From: Prosopocoilus inquinatus
Lineage: Eukaryota; Arthropoda; Insecta; Coleoptera; Lucanidae
DNA: 64,000 nt
Assembly: GCA_036172665.1 (NCBI GenBank)
Contig: CM069876.1
Span: forward strand, 3,286,001 to 3,350,000
Direction of reading: 5' to 3'
Shown here: positions 21,241 through 34,300 of the stretch, in pieces
Position numbering within the stretch: position 1 is the stretch's first letter
Layout of the letters: each line of letters opens with the position of its first letter
Position numbers and translations under genes: made by a program
The notes under the pieces: generated by a model
Databases searched by the model: none
Told to the model about the DNA's origin: nothing
What the model saw: only the letters and a program-made list of their open reading frames with translations

Positions 21241-22382
21241 CTTGATTAACTTCCAGTAGGCTGTGATAAAGGCATGCTTTACTCCCTAATTAATAACATT
21301 AGGCAACTAAGGTTTTTATCGTGATTGGAGGGGTGGTTTTTCTAAACGCTGCTCATGAGTAAGTTACCAGAAAAATAATAAAATAAATAAATATAATTTT
21401 TGTCTATTCTGACCTGGTCCTCTTTACTAATTTAATTATAAAGAACGGATTGCGAGGAAATTTTGAATATAATTTTCGTATCCTACCCTTTTTATCAGCT
21501 AATTAAACATTCTATTCAAAACACATTAATATTCGGCTTTTTGAACTTTCCATGATTAGATGAAGTAAATGTTGTTGCTCTGGTTACACATGTAAGAAAT
21601 TTCAAATTTATCTTACGAAAAACGAGCTAACGCTGGACATTAGTAATTTCCAGTTTGGACTTTTTGGGCAACGCCATGTTTACGCATACAATGTATTCTT
21701 TGACCCTCGTATTGCGTAACCATCATAAACAACGGGCGTTGGTCTTTCATAACGTTCATCTGTTACATAAATAAAATTGCGGAGTTAGATTTACCGTCAA
21801 GCGACCACGAGAGAACTACCGAGGAGATTGAGATAGTGTCAAATCTAATTTTGCATTTCTGTATACATATATGAACACCTTTGTTAAGACCCATATGATG
21901 CAGTGTTATTTCTTGTAAAAAAATTGTGAAAAACTGAGAGATGTGTTAAATTAACCAATAAACATTGATTGTGGTAACCCATCTCTGTTTACTTTCTAAC
22001 AAATTTATGTAATTTACACAAAAATTAACAACAAGGCAATTGGATTCCAAATTTGCTTGCAGGCTAACGAACTGGGTTTTTGCGATTCTCTGTTTGTGAC
22101 CCGAATATCGAGGGAGAAAACATGTAGTAAATCGGTCCCAGCCGCAGCAGCCAACGCCTTTCCGACAATCTCACGAGTATAATTAGTGCTAAAAACATAG
22201 ACAACTTCTTCTGATGAAGAGTTCTTCTTTAAAGCTCTTGACTTACTAAAATAAACAATGTTATATTTTACTTTGTAATTGATAGAATTAACAGCCATAA
22301 TTTGGTTTACTTTGCTTTTAAAGGCGAGACGAATCGCAAATTTTAGAAGTTTGGAAACTTTTTGTTTGCCTTAAGTCACTAA
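21241..22382. other. No recognised gene; one 94-codon open frame
   Basis: The minus frame at 22298-22014 begins MAVNSINYKVKYNIVYFSKS and contains EEVVYVFSTNYTREIVGKAL and ALAAAAGTDLLHVF. Its composition is more protein-like than nearby frames, but I know no family for it. It could be a retrogene fragment, an exon or chance. The rest is AT-rich with nothing seen. Confidence 0.3.
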
Positions 22383-22611
22383 TGCCCGGTTTCTGAAACA
22401 ATATATAACTTTACGTAGAGACAAACTCAAGATAAACTCACCATAACTACTAAAAACCGTTCCTCAAAATTTTTTCTGTAGGTAAAGTGTATATGTAGCA
22501 ATGTAAATAATTTATACTTTTGATAAAGTTATCTGTCAAGAAAAATTACCTAAATAATAATTACCTAAAAATAATTTACCTAAAGTTATTTATCGTTTCA
22601 GAAACCGAGCA
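22383..22611. mobile_element. MITE family Y, copy 1 (229 bp)
   Basis: The inverted ends TGCCCGGTTTCTGAAAC and GTTTCAGAAACCGAGCA extend into ATATATAACTTTA / TAAAGTTATTTAT. TAA flanks both sides (22380-22382, 22612-22614), fitting the 3-bp TWA sites of PIF/Harbinger MITEs. The second copy is at 47297-47475. Confidence 0.88.
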
Positions 22612-22614
22612 TAA

Positions 22615-23221
22615 AATGCGTTTTAGTGACTTGGCAAAAACAAAAACTTTCCAAATTTTTATTGTATTAGTTACTAATATCAATTGGACAACCCGTTACA
22701 AATCGTAAATTTTGTCGTTTCCTAATCTAATCTCCAAGACATTCTCGAATCCTTGGAATCTCTTGAATCGCAAATCTTTGAAATCTTTCAGTAAGAATAA
22801 TAATACAGATAAAGGAATATTTAATGAAAAACTCAATTAGGCTGAAAGAGCTGTTATCGAACTTTGACTCAAACTTGATTATGAACCAATATCTAATTTA
22901 TCTTCTTTAGCACCTAACAGAAAATATACATATTTTATATATTGTTGTTGAGCTTAATGCCGCTTAAACGTCTTATAAAAAATTTATTGGCTTTTCAGAA
23001 CTTCATTTCAGAATTTTTGCAGAGTTTAAATATTAAATTATCGGCCCGACATCTTAAAAATTGGTTCCTACTAGCACTAAGTAAATTTATTATTCCTTAT
23101 TATTAATTATAAAGATCAAGCAGCTGTTTTTAATTACTATTTATTTTAAGTATGTTTTACATTGGAGTCTATTCTGTATCAAAATCGTTAATAAGTTACA
23201 GAATCCGCCTCATTGTCATAA
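22615..23221. other. No recognised feature
   Basis: AT-rich. Nothing seen. Confidence 0.5.
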
Positions 23222-24365
23222 TATATGAGCCACATAATTTTTTTCAGAGTTGGCTATGAATGAGAGGTATACACATTATTATTATACTGTAAGTCCGTCT
23301 GACATTAGGACGTAGCGATTAACATGGAGGAATAGATATCGTTTTATATTATCTGCCTGTATAAATTTATATGAGTACATAAGATATAATCAGAAAGACC
23401 ATAAAGTTTAAAACATTTTAATACCAAATTTGCTGGATTTTAGCTGTTAATTTCTTGTAAATTAAGAAAGAAAGCAATTAAATTTTTTTATTTGGCTTGA
23501 ACATTGTGTTTTAATCAAAATTATAAATGATTGTCGTGATCAAGTGAATCAAGTGAGTAGTGTCAAATTTGATCGAATTACGTAACTGTCAAGTTACGGT
23601 GTCAAACCCAGACAACGACTTTTCATAATTTTTTTTGAAGCTTGAATTTGTTTTTAAATATGCCTCAGAACAAGTTTCTTCTTTCTCTATTCACATACTT
23701 TATTTAATTAGAAAAATATCACGTTAAAAATTTTTTAAACAAATATTTTCTGCTTCGGATTTGAACGTGTTACCTCTCATTGACAAGAAAACGACAAAAA
23801 TCGTAGCAACTTCGCCGCTAACTGTCTGGCCACACACACATGCTTTATTTATGATTTCTGATCAGACTGTTGAGCGTACAAAATAAAAATTATTTCCTTT
23901 TTTCATTATTTTTAAGTAACTAACAGTACCATACATTTAATATCAAAATACATTAAATGCCCAAGTCTTTCCGACTGCAACCTTCAAATTCGTACCAATT
24001 TATTCAGGAAGATAATATAAATTAATTTCTGTTTTCCCATGTTATTTCCTATGTCCTAATGGCAGACGGACATACCGTACATGGTTGGGCTGACAGCAGC
24101 TCTAAAAGAACTATCAATGTCAGTGCCTGTTATTGTGATTCTTTATTTATGAATGAATAAATAATGACTTTTGTGTTTCATGAGCTTCAAAAACGATACT
24201 TGGTTGAAATTTATTTAAGAAATGGAAGAAAAATAAACGGCGAATGGGTTGATGATGTAAGAAATGACATTAAAAGAGAGTGAAACAGATATTCAATATA
24301 ACTACGACATACGTGATTTTTCTCACAGCCAACTCTGAAAAAAAATTCTGTGGCTCACACATTAT
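23222..24365. repeat. Inverted-repeat element, about 1.1 kb
   Basis: The left block (23222-23327) holds GAGCCACATAATTTTTTTCAG, AGTTGGCTATGA and GTCCGTCTGACATTAGGACG. The same blocks recur as reverse complements on the right (24312-24360 and 24042-24090), with about 220 bp of extra sequence between them in the right arm. No transposase is seen. It could be a foldback or MITE-like element with an internal insertion, or two inverted copies of one dispersed repeat. Confidence 0.65.
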
Positions 24366-26109
24366 AAAACACAGTAAAACAAATTATGCACGGAGAGAAA
24401 TCATGTTAATTCAATCGCAAGCAGAATTGTTAGAACATTGGTATTCGTTAACACACAAATATTGAGTTGAGCGCAGAAAAAATTTAGGTGGAAATAGAAA
24501 ATATCTATTTAAATTTGGTACCCAAAAACTAGTTAGACACACAACTGTTTATAGTTAAAAAGTGAGAGATATAGTATTCACAACTTTATGTTTAATTCAT
24601 CAATACATCACTTCCGTGTTAACAAATGCAATATCAGTAAATTTTTGTTTTGTGTGAATAGACGCACAAAATATTATTATTATGTTATGAAAACAACATG
24701 AATAATGTTAGGTTACTGCCTAGAATAAAGTAATATTAACAAAGTATGTTGTATGCCAGTTTCTTTTAATTAGTAATCAAAACAACACTTGCAGATTGCA
24801 CAAGAAAGACGTTGAACCAACAACATAACATTTGTGTCGTATGTATGACACCAAATTCTTGATACAAGAATCACAATTCTGGTTAATTCAACAATAAATT
24901 TTTCTCTGTGTGGTGGTACCATAAAATCGTACAGAAACAGATGTATTTGTGTGCGTTTCATAACATTTCGTTGCTAATAATGTTTGCTAGTAGTTTCTAT
25001 ATAATGTAAAACAGTTTTTAATTAGTCCTGGTTTCTTAGTATGGTACGTTCGCTAGCAAGTGGATTTAAGCGAGTATGCTAAGAATCCTTGGTGTTATCC
25101 TTAAACAAAAATGGCGCACGTCTTATTAATACGGGCATACTTATAAGGTGGAATTGTATAATATGGTTTTAGGAAAGCAAAGTAAACCGGAGTACACATG
25201 CATCAAATCAAGATAATAAATCTCTTGCTCTAAATTCCGCGTTGCTTTTTCCACCTCTTCGTCACGGGATGGGCAAAAGAGAACTCTGATTGGATAAGGC
25301 CGGTTGACAAGTGCTAAAGTACCTTTACTTATACAAGAGCACGGACAATTGCACCAGCCATCGATGTGTTGTAGTTTATGACTTCCAGTTTCGTGCATGT
25401 ACTACTCCATAGGTGGCATAGCCGTGTTGATTAATAGGTTCGGTGCGCTGGCCTGACAAAAATGTACGATTTATTGCTCTTACAAAACTTCTAAATTAAT
25501 TAATAGTATCAAATTTCTTGGTTACAAGCTCTAAACGGACAAGTAAATTTAATAGGCGAAACATAAATTATCCTATATCCTAGAGCTTGTGTGTGTGTGT
25601 ATAAAAGCTGTTTCCTGCGCTTTATAAAAAATAGATATATGTGTATTTATGTGTAAATATTTCGGTTTTAATCGCGCTTGACAGGATAATTTACGGACTA
25701 GCGTGGTTAACACGTGTCTTTATTGTATATTATCTTATTAAGAATATTTATTTCAGTATTTTTTGTTGTAGTAAAGACGCTTATACAGCAACAACATTTA
25801 AATTTTTTCCTTTTTTCTACTCTTATTTAACAATAAACTAGCAAATTTCATCATATCATTTGGCCCAATTAAGGATTGTTCGAGAATTTCTTGACATTTA
25901 TTACTGCTCAAGCTGTAACGCAATATCACAATTAAGTAACGTGAATCAGAAATATTTTCTTTTGGATTTACAAAAGAAACGTTACTTGTAAAATCAACGC
26001 TTGTCAGTCTGTGGAATATGTGTAGTCCACTTGTAAGATTTATCGGTAAAGAAATTAACAGTTGGTGTTTCGTTTATTATAGTACTTCAGAATATATTGA
26101 TTGTGAATT
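24366..26109. other. No recognised gene; (GT)n tract
   Basis: Mostly AT-rich. A short GT microsatellite lies at about 25587-25600. A 5' tRNA-like snippet (GGTGGCATAGCCGTG with CGCTGGCCTGACA, about 25412-25460) could be a truncated SINE head but lacks a B box. Confidence 0.4.
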
Positions 26110-27455
26110 AGCGAAGCAATGCTAATAATAATAATGTAATAATAATAACAATAATATATTTCGCTCCATAAATACCTCGGTGTAGAACATATACAAAGTC
26201 AAATGATATGTACATATATACAATAAAAAAAAATAAAAAAAAAACAAATACATATATGATAACAAATAAAAGTGTACGAGTACAAATTACATTTAAATAT
26301 CACAGACTATGCTGGTTTTAAAAAAATCTTCGTAAGATTAAAAAACGCTTTTATGAAGATGTCTTTGTAGCACAGCTCTGAATTGCTGACAAATTAAATC
26401 CCTAATTTTTGAGGGAATAACATTATAAATTTTTATCAATTGAAATACGACGTTTCTCTGAACCTTTGACAAGTTAGTTTGAGGTATATTAAGATAATGG
26501 TGATTATTATCTAATATGTATTTTTCTTGAAATTGTTTGTAATGTTGTTTCACGAAAACAGCGCATTCGAAGATGTAAAGTCCTCACAAGGTATGTACCT
26601 TTTTAGTTCTGAAAATATTTTGACATGATTCTCTCACATTTAAGTTAAAAATGCTTCTGATGCAACGTTTTTGCAGCTTAAAGATCCTGTCTTTGTCGGT
26701 CGAATTTCCCCAGAATATTATTCCATATTTCATTCTTGAATTGACATAAGCATAATAAACACAAAGAGCAGCTTCTTGATTGACTGAAGTAGCAAGCTTT
26801 CGAAGAGCATAACTTAGTGGTCCAAGCTTAGCAGCTAGATAATCTACATGGGGTTTCCAGTTGAGACATGAATCCAGCTTTAATCCAAGGAAGAGAACTT
26901 CTTCAGCACCGGTAAGTATTTTCTTATTATATAATAGGTTTATATTATCAATTTTAGTTGGCGAAAACCTTAATATATTTGTTTTTTCTAAATTTAATTT
27001 TAAGTTACTAGCATTAAACCATTCTTCTAGAGCACTGAGAGAGTTACAAATATCTTTTTCAAGTAATTCTATATTGGAAGCTTTAATAACAACTGACGTG
27101 TCGTTGGCGAAGAGAGCAGTAAAACTATTTTGAACTAGTGGCAGGTCATTTATATAAATCAAGAATAGTAATGCACCTAAAATTGATCCCTGTGGAACTC
27201 CCTTTGTTACATATTCCCAAGAGGAAAATAATTTTTTTCCTTCAGTTCTCGCCACAACACACTGTTTTCTCTCATGTAGGTAAGATTTAATTAGTTGTAA
27301 TGTCGAACCTCTGGATCCCATTCTTTCCAGTTTCTGCAGCAAAATGTGATGATCCACACTATCGAAGGCTTTGGACAGGTCCATAAACATTCCTACAGCA
27401 GTATCTCCAGCATTAATTGCTTCAAGTGTTTCGGAAACAATTTGATAAATTGAAC
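26110..27455 (-). mobile_element. 5'-truncated non-LTR retrotransposon with ATA/TAA-rich tail
   Basis: Minus strand. RT begins abruptly near 27455 (truncated) and ends in a C-terminal domain at 26338. It is followed by a 3' UTR and an AT trinucleotide-like tail (mixed ATA/TAA units, about 26123-26156). Confidence 0.85.
26338..27455 (-). pseudogene. Non-LTR RT with mutated active site
   Basis: The reading enters as SETLEAINAGDTAVGMFMD, then LSKAFDSVDHHILLQKLE (motif A Asp). Then come KGVPQGSILGALLFLIYIND (motif B), LFANDTSVVI at motif C, FLGLKLDSCLNWKPHVDYLA and YAYVNSRMKYGIIFWGNST (thumb). The main frame is 27390-26584 (268 codons). After a frameshift at about 26570 the C-terminus continues at 26553-26338. 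Motif C reads FAND where F/Y-A-D-D is required, so the first catalytic Asp of the pair is lost and the enzyme would be inactive even without the truncation. Similar to Jockey/CR1-type elements, clade unsure. Confidence 0.93.
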
Positions 27456-27675
27456 TTTATTTATCACAATTTGTAGTTTATATACTTGCGGCGAAATCTT
27501 TTAGAACGCGTAAATTTCCCGAATTCAGGTAATGTGAGGTAAATCAATTTGTTAAGGGTGGATATCATATAATTGTTTAGTTTGACAAAGTAATGATAAA
27601 ATTTGTTTAAATTATTTCAAATTTTGTTTGCTAGTATTACAAGTTCATTTACAGTATCAACAAAGATCATGCATA

Positions 27676-28262
27676 CAGTGTTTCCCAAAAGTAACGGACA
27701 AATTCTATAAAATGGTTGAGAAACATGTTGCAGAAAAATGCTCGAACTGGTCGATTTTTATTTCTAAATCGTCATTTGGAGATGTTTTTTTTTTACCCCC
27801 CCAGCCCTCAATCCCTAAGCGACAGCAACTCCAACTTTAAAAATTCAAATGGCAAGGTACTCCTTGTAATACCTCATTTAATAGCATTTTTAATTTATAA
27901 TTTTTTACACTAAAAAAACCTTTTGCAAAATCGATTGATAAATAACTGAGATATTCAGCAAAAATATTTGAAATGAAAGTGTTTTCCAACAGTAAAGGAT
28001 AAATTCTATAAAATGGTTGAGAAAAATGTTGCAGAAAAATGCTCGAACTGGTCGATTTTTATTTTTAAATCGTTATTTGGAGATGTAATTTTCAACCCTC
28101 CACCCCTCAATCCACAAGCGACAGAAACCCCAACTTTAAAAATTCAAATAGCAAGGTACCCCTTGTAATACCTCGTTTAATAGCATTTTTATGGAGAATA
28201 CAATAAAAAAAAACAATCGCTTGATAAATAACTGAGATATTTAGCAAAATATTTGAAATCCA
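27676..28262 (+). repeat. Tandem duplication of the transposon's left terminal region
   Basis: About 300 bp at 27676-27978 are repeated at 27979-28262. Both copies contain AATTCTATAAAATGGTTGAG, ATGCTCGAACTGGTCGATTT and the GTAATACCTC block. Only the outer copy keeps the TA-flanked terminus. The copies differ by scattered substitutions, so the duplication is not very recent. Confidence 0.9.
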
Positions 28263-28360
28263 ATGAGTGATAAAAACAATTGTAGTAAAATGTCAAATAC
28301 AATTTATTGACATTACGTATTGGAGTATTTGTGACTTGTTTAGCGATTAGAAAGCCGAAA

Positions 28361-29412
28361 ATGAGGCTTACTGAAACTAAAATAATTGAGATATTATTGA
28401 TGATTGGGTTTGGACGAATGAAGAACTCCGTTTGTTGTTCAGTGAAACTCACCCAAACCGACCTCCAATATCGCAATCAACGGTAAACCGAATTGAAAAC
28501 AGTTTTCGCGATTTTGGACATGTACGAGATAAACCTAAAACCGGACGTTCATCGACTTTAGATGAAAACAGACAGTTGGATGCAATGTTGATGGTACAGG
28601 AAAATCCACATTCAACCCTTTTGGGTGTCGCTTCACATCTGAATACATCAAGAAATTCAGTTTATAGACTACTTCACAAGGAAAAATTGCATCCCTACAA
28701 AGTGCACTTGGTGTGCAAGAACTGTCCGATGATGATTTTGATCGACGAGCGCAATTTTGTGAGACAGTGACTCCTGTATTCATTAAAAACATTCTCTTTT
28801 CTGATGAGGCAACATTTTGCTTAAATGGTACCGTCAATAAGCAAAACTGTTGTTATTGGGCGATCGAAAATCCACATTGGATGATAGAGGCGTATGCACA
28901 ATATTCCCCAAAAAGTTAACGTGTGGGCTGGGATAATGGAAATTGTTGGACCGTACTTTTTTGTTGGGACACTGAGTGGTGAACAGTATCTGGACTTCTT
29001 ATAATTCGAATTAATTCCGGCTTTAACGGTACTGTTTCCTAATGCAGAAAATCCTAATTCACTCGATCCTAGAATTTGGTTACAGGAAGATGGTGCGCCT
29101 CCTCATTATGCATGTCCAGTACGGGAATATCTGGACCAAATATTTCCTAATCGCTGGATTGGTAGACGGGGGCCTATTGAATGGCCGGCAAGATCTCCGG
29201 ATTTAACCCATCTGGATTATTTCCTCTGGGGTTATTTAAAAGCCAAAATTTATTTGAATAGACCTCCGAACATTGAGGAATTAAAACAAAGAATTCGACA
29301 AGAAATTCGTTCAATCACCCCTCAAATGATAGACAATATTCAACAAGCGTTTGTCTCTAGATTAGGACATTGCTTCGCCGTCAACGGGCAGCAATTTGAA
29401 CATTTAATTTAA
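28361..29412 (+). pseudogene. DUF4817 + DDE_3 transposase, DD41D, broken
   Basis: The start ATG at 28361 gives RLTETKIIEILLMIGFGR, the DUF4817 N-terminus. After a frameshift come PPISQSTVNRIENSFRDFG and DKPKTGRSST (28432 onward), the helix-turn-helix region. After another shift come DDFDRRAQFCE and ILFSDEATFCLNG (first Asp). Further on are KVNVWAGIM, an in-frame stop near 29002, and LQEDGAPPHY (second Asp). RSPDLTHLDYFLWGYLKAKI (third Asp) lies 41 residues after the second. The frame ends FEHLI, stop at 29410-29412. Three or more lesions make it inactive. Transposition at TA sites is the family's activity. Confidence 0.92.
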
Positions 29413-29711
29413 TTCTAATATTGTTTTATTTAATTTTTTTAAAGTGTGATGTTTTCTGTCGTTTGAATATATTTTTGTTGAATGTCTCAGATATTTATCA
29501 ACCGATTTTGAAAAAGGTTGTTCTTTTAATGTACTCTCTATAAAAAGTGCTATTAAATGAGGTATTACAAGGGGTACCTTGCTATTTGAATTTTTTTAAA
29601 GTTGCTGTCGCTTAGGGGTGAGGGGTGGAGAGTTGAAAATTACATCTTTAAATGATAATGAAAAAATAAAAATTAACCTGTCCGAGCGTTTTTCTTTTTG
29701 GAAACACTGTA

Positions 29712-31316
29712 TATACGTTTCAATATAACTAAGGGAAACTGATTTGACTTTAGTCATTTCTTTAATGAACAATAGTGATTTCGGTAATTTATACAAATTT
29801 CAGTTTACCATTGGACGGGAAATAAACACACACTCAGAATAATAAAACGTTTATTATATTATCAAAAGAAATAAACAAGTGATTTCCGAAAACTAATTTA
29901 ACGTAATTTCAAGCAGAAAAATGAATGAAATACATTAGCTTATGGAACTAAGGCAACGTCACGGCTAACTGATAAATATTTACCTAACAAATAAGGTACC
30001 CTTTACTTGATTGGTATTGTAGAATTTATTAACATGTATATATTAATATATCCTTCTTCAGTTGCGTTTTTTTTTTGTTGTTGACTACTGCAAAATTTTA
30101 GGCAAAGGCTTACATTTTTGAATTTTTTAACTTAATTTTTTTAAGGCCTTCTTTCCAATTCTTGTAAAACGGGTTTTTAGCCGTCTAATAGAATTTATAA
30201 AATTGAGTGATGTCTTATTGGCAGGGATAAATTACGAAAATTAGTAGGTTTCCTTGAACCCAATTATTATTTTCGGGTTTTTCACACTAAAATCCTGAAG
30301 AAAAATGTAGGTTGGAGAATATGTGCTTATGTTATTACACCAAATAGAAATGAACTATTATTACCTTTCTAAGTACTCTTGAGGCTTCCAAATCTTTAGC
30401 ATTTAACAAAACTGGAAATGACAGGAAATTGGTCAATTATATGAGACAAACCCTTAATATCAAATTATTCAATTTAGGGTTCTGAGGAAACTTAAAGCTC
30501 TCATAATTTTTCCAGTGTTCTTTTATCGATTTTTTTATCCAGTTTAAACAATATGTAATTCGTAACAATAATGAAGTTATGTCTTACCAATTCCAATTAA
30601 AGCGCTTTTCTCACACTACAATTATATTTGTTATTGCCTTTTCTGATTTTGTACAACGCAGACATAGTCTAGATAAAACGTTAAACATAGACACAACAGC
30701 TACAACAACAACAACAACAACACGTAAATGCATTTCGCCGAAGCGTTGATTGATGGTAACTTACAATGTAATGGTAAATAATGTATAGCAGCAATCCGCA
30801 TTAACGCTGCTCGGCATTTCTCTTCATACATATCAACTCCCACAAAATATGTTAGACATTCAAATACTAATTTCAAACAATACTGAAACATGGCATGTAG
30901 CCGCGCATTAGTTACGATATTGATTTCGATTTTACATAATGGAATGTACGTGTGTGCATTCAATACAACAATCATAAGCCTTTTTACGATGCTAATTCAT
31001 ACTGCCGTTCGATTGTTTTCGATTGCATAAATTTAAATAAATGTCGGCTAATAACTAATTTTTAAAAATGACCATTGTACTGCCGAGTGTGTTAGCATAT
31101 TTCATTCGACATAATATTTACAAGTGTCAATGTATCGTTTAAATAAACACTTTATCGAGCCCAATTATCAAAACATTAAACGTTCGAAAATAATTCTGCA
31201 TATTCAGTAAAGTTTCTAAATATATGTACACATTTTTCTCGGTCAAAGAACTAAAATGCTTTAACGATTTAAACAATTTTTTTCTGAAAACTTACCTAGA
31301 AACATGTACACGCATT
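29712..31316. other. No recognised gene; (CAA)n microsatellite
   Basis: AT-rich with a CAA tract at about 30694-30721. A 91-codon minus frame (30975-30700) runs through the microsatellite and is not convincing. Confidence 0.5.
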
Positions 31317-34300
31317 CAGTGGCGGTTTTAGAGGCGGGCACCCGCCCAGGGCCTCGCGTTTTCAGGCGCCCCGCACCATCAGCAAGACCATGACAGTATG
31401 CAGCGTGTAATCAAATAAGTTTCACATATTAAAACTGTAAGTTCTTTATCACTTAAGAAAGTGATTTCTGGAAATATGAATTTTATTGGTGAAAAATTAA
31501 AGAAATTAAAACCCCCCAGAGCCCGGAGACTTTTTGTTTGAAAACCTCTGACTGGCCGTGTACCATCGAACTAAAGGTCACTGGGTTAAAATCTTCGCTT
31601 ATGTAATTCCATTACGGAATAGAATTATAAATATCCATCGCGTTGCGATAAATTAATCAATTTTCTCAATTTTCACGTATAATTGTTAATAGTTTTCTGC
31701 TCACAAAACTGTAAAAATAAATAAAAAATTCAGAAATTCCATTTTCTAAAATTATTTTACTAATTCATACGTATTCATGGTGTACTTTATTTGCTGGTCG
31801 TCAATAAACTGCATTGTTATTTCTTTATTGCGCAAAATGTTTAAGAATGTCTTTTCTTTCTGCATTTCGGAAAATCGTTATTGAATGCAGTCATCGCTTT
31901 TATTATTTTGTGGAACCAAAACGTAAAGCGTCATCGAACTCGAACTACGAAGAAACGTATTCGTTAGTGGAAATAATTAATAAAGCGACAATCAATCAAA
32001 GCGACTAATAATTTTTTTAAATCACTTTAATACGCGAAATTAGCACTGTAAATCATGTGTACTACTGGTTTACAAAGACCAGGATGTCAAGATCTAATTA
32101 TTGTCGATTATCTAATGAAACAGGTTTAATTCTGATCAATGCAAGCAGATTTAAATTGTTCTCCTTTAATCATAATTTGAACTCTCGTCTTTAATGGGTC
32201 GGTGATTCTGTTTTATTGTGTTTTAAAAATGCGATCAAGCAATTGACCTTTTGCTGGAATTTTGATTTATAGCGTTGTTTTTGTGCACGGCGACCAGAAG
32301 TTCTTAAATAAAAGAGTCAATACTCCTCCACTAGGTATTTTTTTTTATTTTTGTGCTAGACTTTTGGTAGTTGCAGCTTTAATTCTTTTACATCATGAGG
32401 AACTTACGGTATTAATATGTGAAACTAATTTGGTTACACCCTATATATATATAAAGGTATAAAATGAACACATTAGATACTTATTCAGTTAAAAAGAGTA
32501 AGAAAAAATTTCTAAATAAACAGATCTCTGAAATATGTCAGTCCTGCTCTTATTCCAATAATATCATCTGTTGTATGAGGACCAGATCTTATCATCGACA
32601 ATAATATTGTGCCTTTCCTTAGAATTTAAATTTGCTTATAAACTATAATTGGCGCCCTTTTTCTAAAAAGAAAGAAACAATTCCACGTGAATTTATACAA
32701 TAGTCTCAAAAAGAAATACTGAGCATCATTTATGTGCTTCTTATAAAGTGTGAAATCGATTGCAGAAAAAGTATAATTAACTCCATACTTGCCAGATTTT
32801 ATTTTACATTTGAATATAACTATGTGTTAAAAAGTTAATTTTGTCAAATTTTTGCTTAACTTTGAACCAGTTTAAACGATTGCTACCGAAATTGACTCGC
32901 AACTTAAAAAATAACCATCATAGGAAAATTTCGTATGTGATTTTAGAGTCAGAGAGTGTTGCCAACCGTGGTGATTTATCCTGCCAAATGGGCTACTTTT
33001 GGTTACCGTTTGTCATACCTACTTTTTTCTAAGATGGCAACTGGCGACCAAAATAGATTTCTATTTCCGTTGTGAGTGACATTTCTAATGTACAACATTC
33101 AATGGATTTTTTTTAATTTTTAATTTTCATTTTTGCTTGGGTTGAATAGAACTAGGTTGGGTTAGACGTTGAAATTGGTTGAGCTTTATTTTAATAGATT
33201 TCTAATTTTTAACAATTTTTACGCTTTTAATTTTTCTGGCAATTTTTAATTTTTATTTGTGTTAAATGAAGTTAGGTTGAGATAAGTTGGGTTCGATTGA
33301 CCTTGACGTTGAACGTTAACTGATTTGGATTGACCTTGAGGCTTGCTTAACTTAACTTTAATACATATACAATTTTCTTTTACTTTTTATAGTGTTTTTC
33401 TTAAATCTTTTTACTTGTGTAGGGATGGAGTGCAATGTGATATAATAAGTTGAGAGAGTTCAGTTGATCTTGAGACTTTTTGAGGTTCATTTTAATTTGC
33501 TTTAAATATTTTGCTTGGGTTGAATGTAGTTAGGTTTGGTCAACATCGAAAACTTTTTTCCATTTGATTTTTTTATTGTATTTTGATTTTAATTTTTTTT
33601 AGGTTGAATAAAATGGAGTTCAGTTGTTGGGGCGAGTTCGGTTGAACTTAATCGCCTTAACCGCTTTTTAAAATTTTTTACTTTCAATTTTTTTGGATTT
33701 TAAAGTTTTTGTTTCAATTGAATAAGGTTAGGTTGACTTCAGCTGAGTTGGGTTGACCTTGGATTTTTTTAAGCTTCAATTTCACATTTTTTTTAACTTT
33801 TAATTTCTTTATATTAAATATAAATATTAAACAAATCTCAAGGTCAATCCAACTCAACTCAACGTAACTATATTCAACTGAAACAAGAAAATTAAAATCC
33901 AATTCACTTTTTTGCTTGGGTTGAATGGAGTTAGATTTTTCAGTTGTGGATCGAGTTAGGGTTGACCTTGAATTTTTTTTGAAATTGTTTCGGTTTTAAT
34001 CGGTGCCCTCATGACTTGCTTACCTTGCTCCGGCCCTGGTAGTCAGAAACATGAACATTTTGCCTTTTGTTTCATAATCCGAATATTTCGAAAATCCGGA
34101 TCAACCAGTGCAATTATTAGTTCCCAGTAAAAAGATCCTGCTGTATTTTAGAAATTGTATCAGTTACTAATGTGTTGCAAAAATTATTTTACCTACTTTA
34201 TTATTTCTTCAATTTATTTAGTATTTTTCTGCTCTTTATAATACAAAGAATATGCACTTTATTCATCGCAAGCGGGGGCTCAGGGAATTTCTCAACCAAT

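Larger units (their letters stand above)
27676..29709 (+). mobile_element. DUF4817/DDE transposon (IS630-Tc1-mariner superfamily), 2034 bp
   Basis: The ends are CAGTGTTTCCC at 27676 and GGAAACACTG ending at 29709, each flanked by TA (27674-27675 and 29710-29711). The subterminal inverted similarity is long, about 200 bp: the GGTATTACAAGGGGTACCTTG block near 29555-29580 is inverted relative to the left end. The left terminal region occurs twice in tandem. It contains one degenerate transposase gene on plus. Related to the element at 38042-39597. Confidence 0.9.

Noticed and set aside
22203..22235. CTGATGA match at about 22209 as a hammerhead candidate
   Set aside because: The downstream sequence lacks GAAA after a paired stem II and lacks pairing strands for stem I.
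22014..22298. 94-codon minus-strand frame with protein-like composition
   Set aside because: No family recognised, no splice or promoter evidence. Kept only as a note in the gap entry.
23757..23835. tRNA-like element on minus (A-box-like GTTAGCGGCGAAGTTG, B-box-like CGTTCAAATCC)
   Set aside because: The anticodon and acceptor stems do not fold acceptably and no SINE body or second copy was found.
33714..33902. 62-codon minus-strand frame
   Set aside because: Lies wholly inside the GGTTGAAT minisatellite and is low-complexity.
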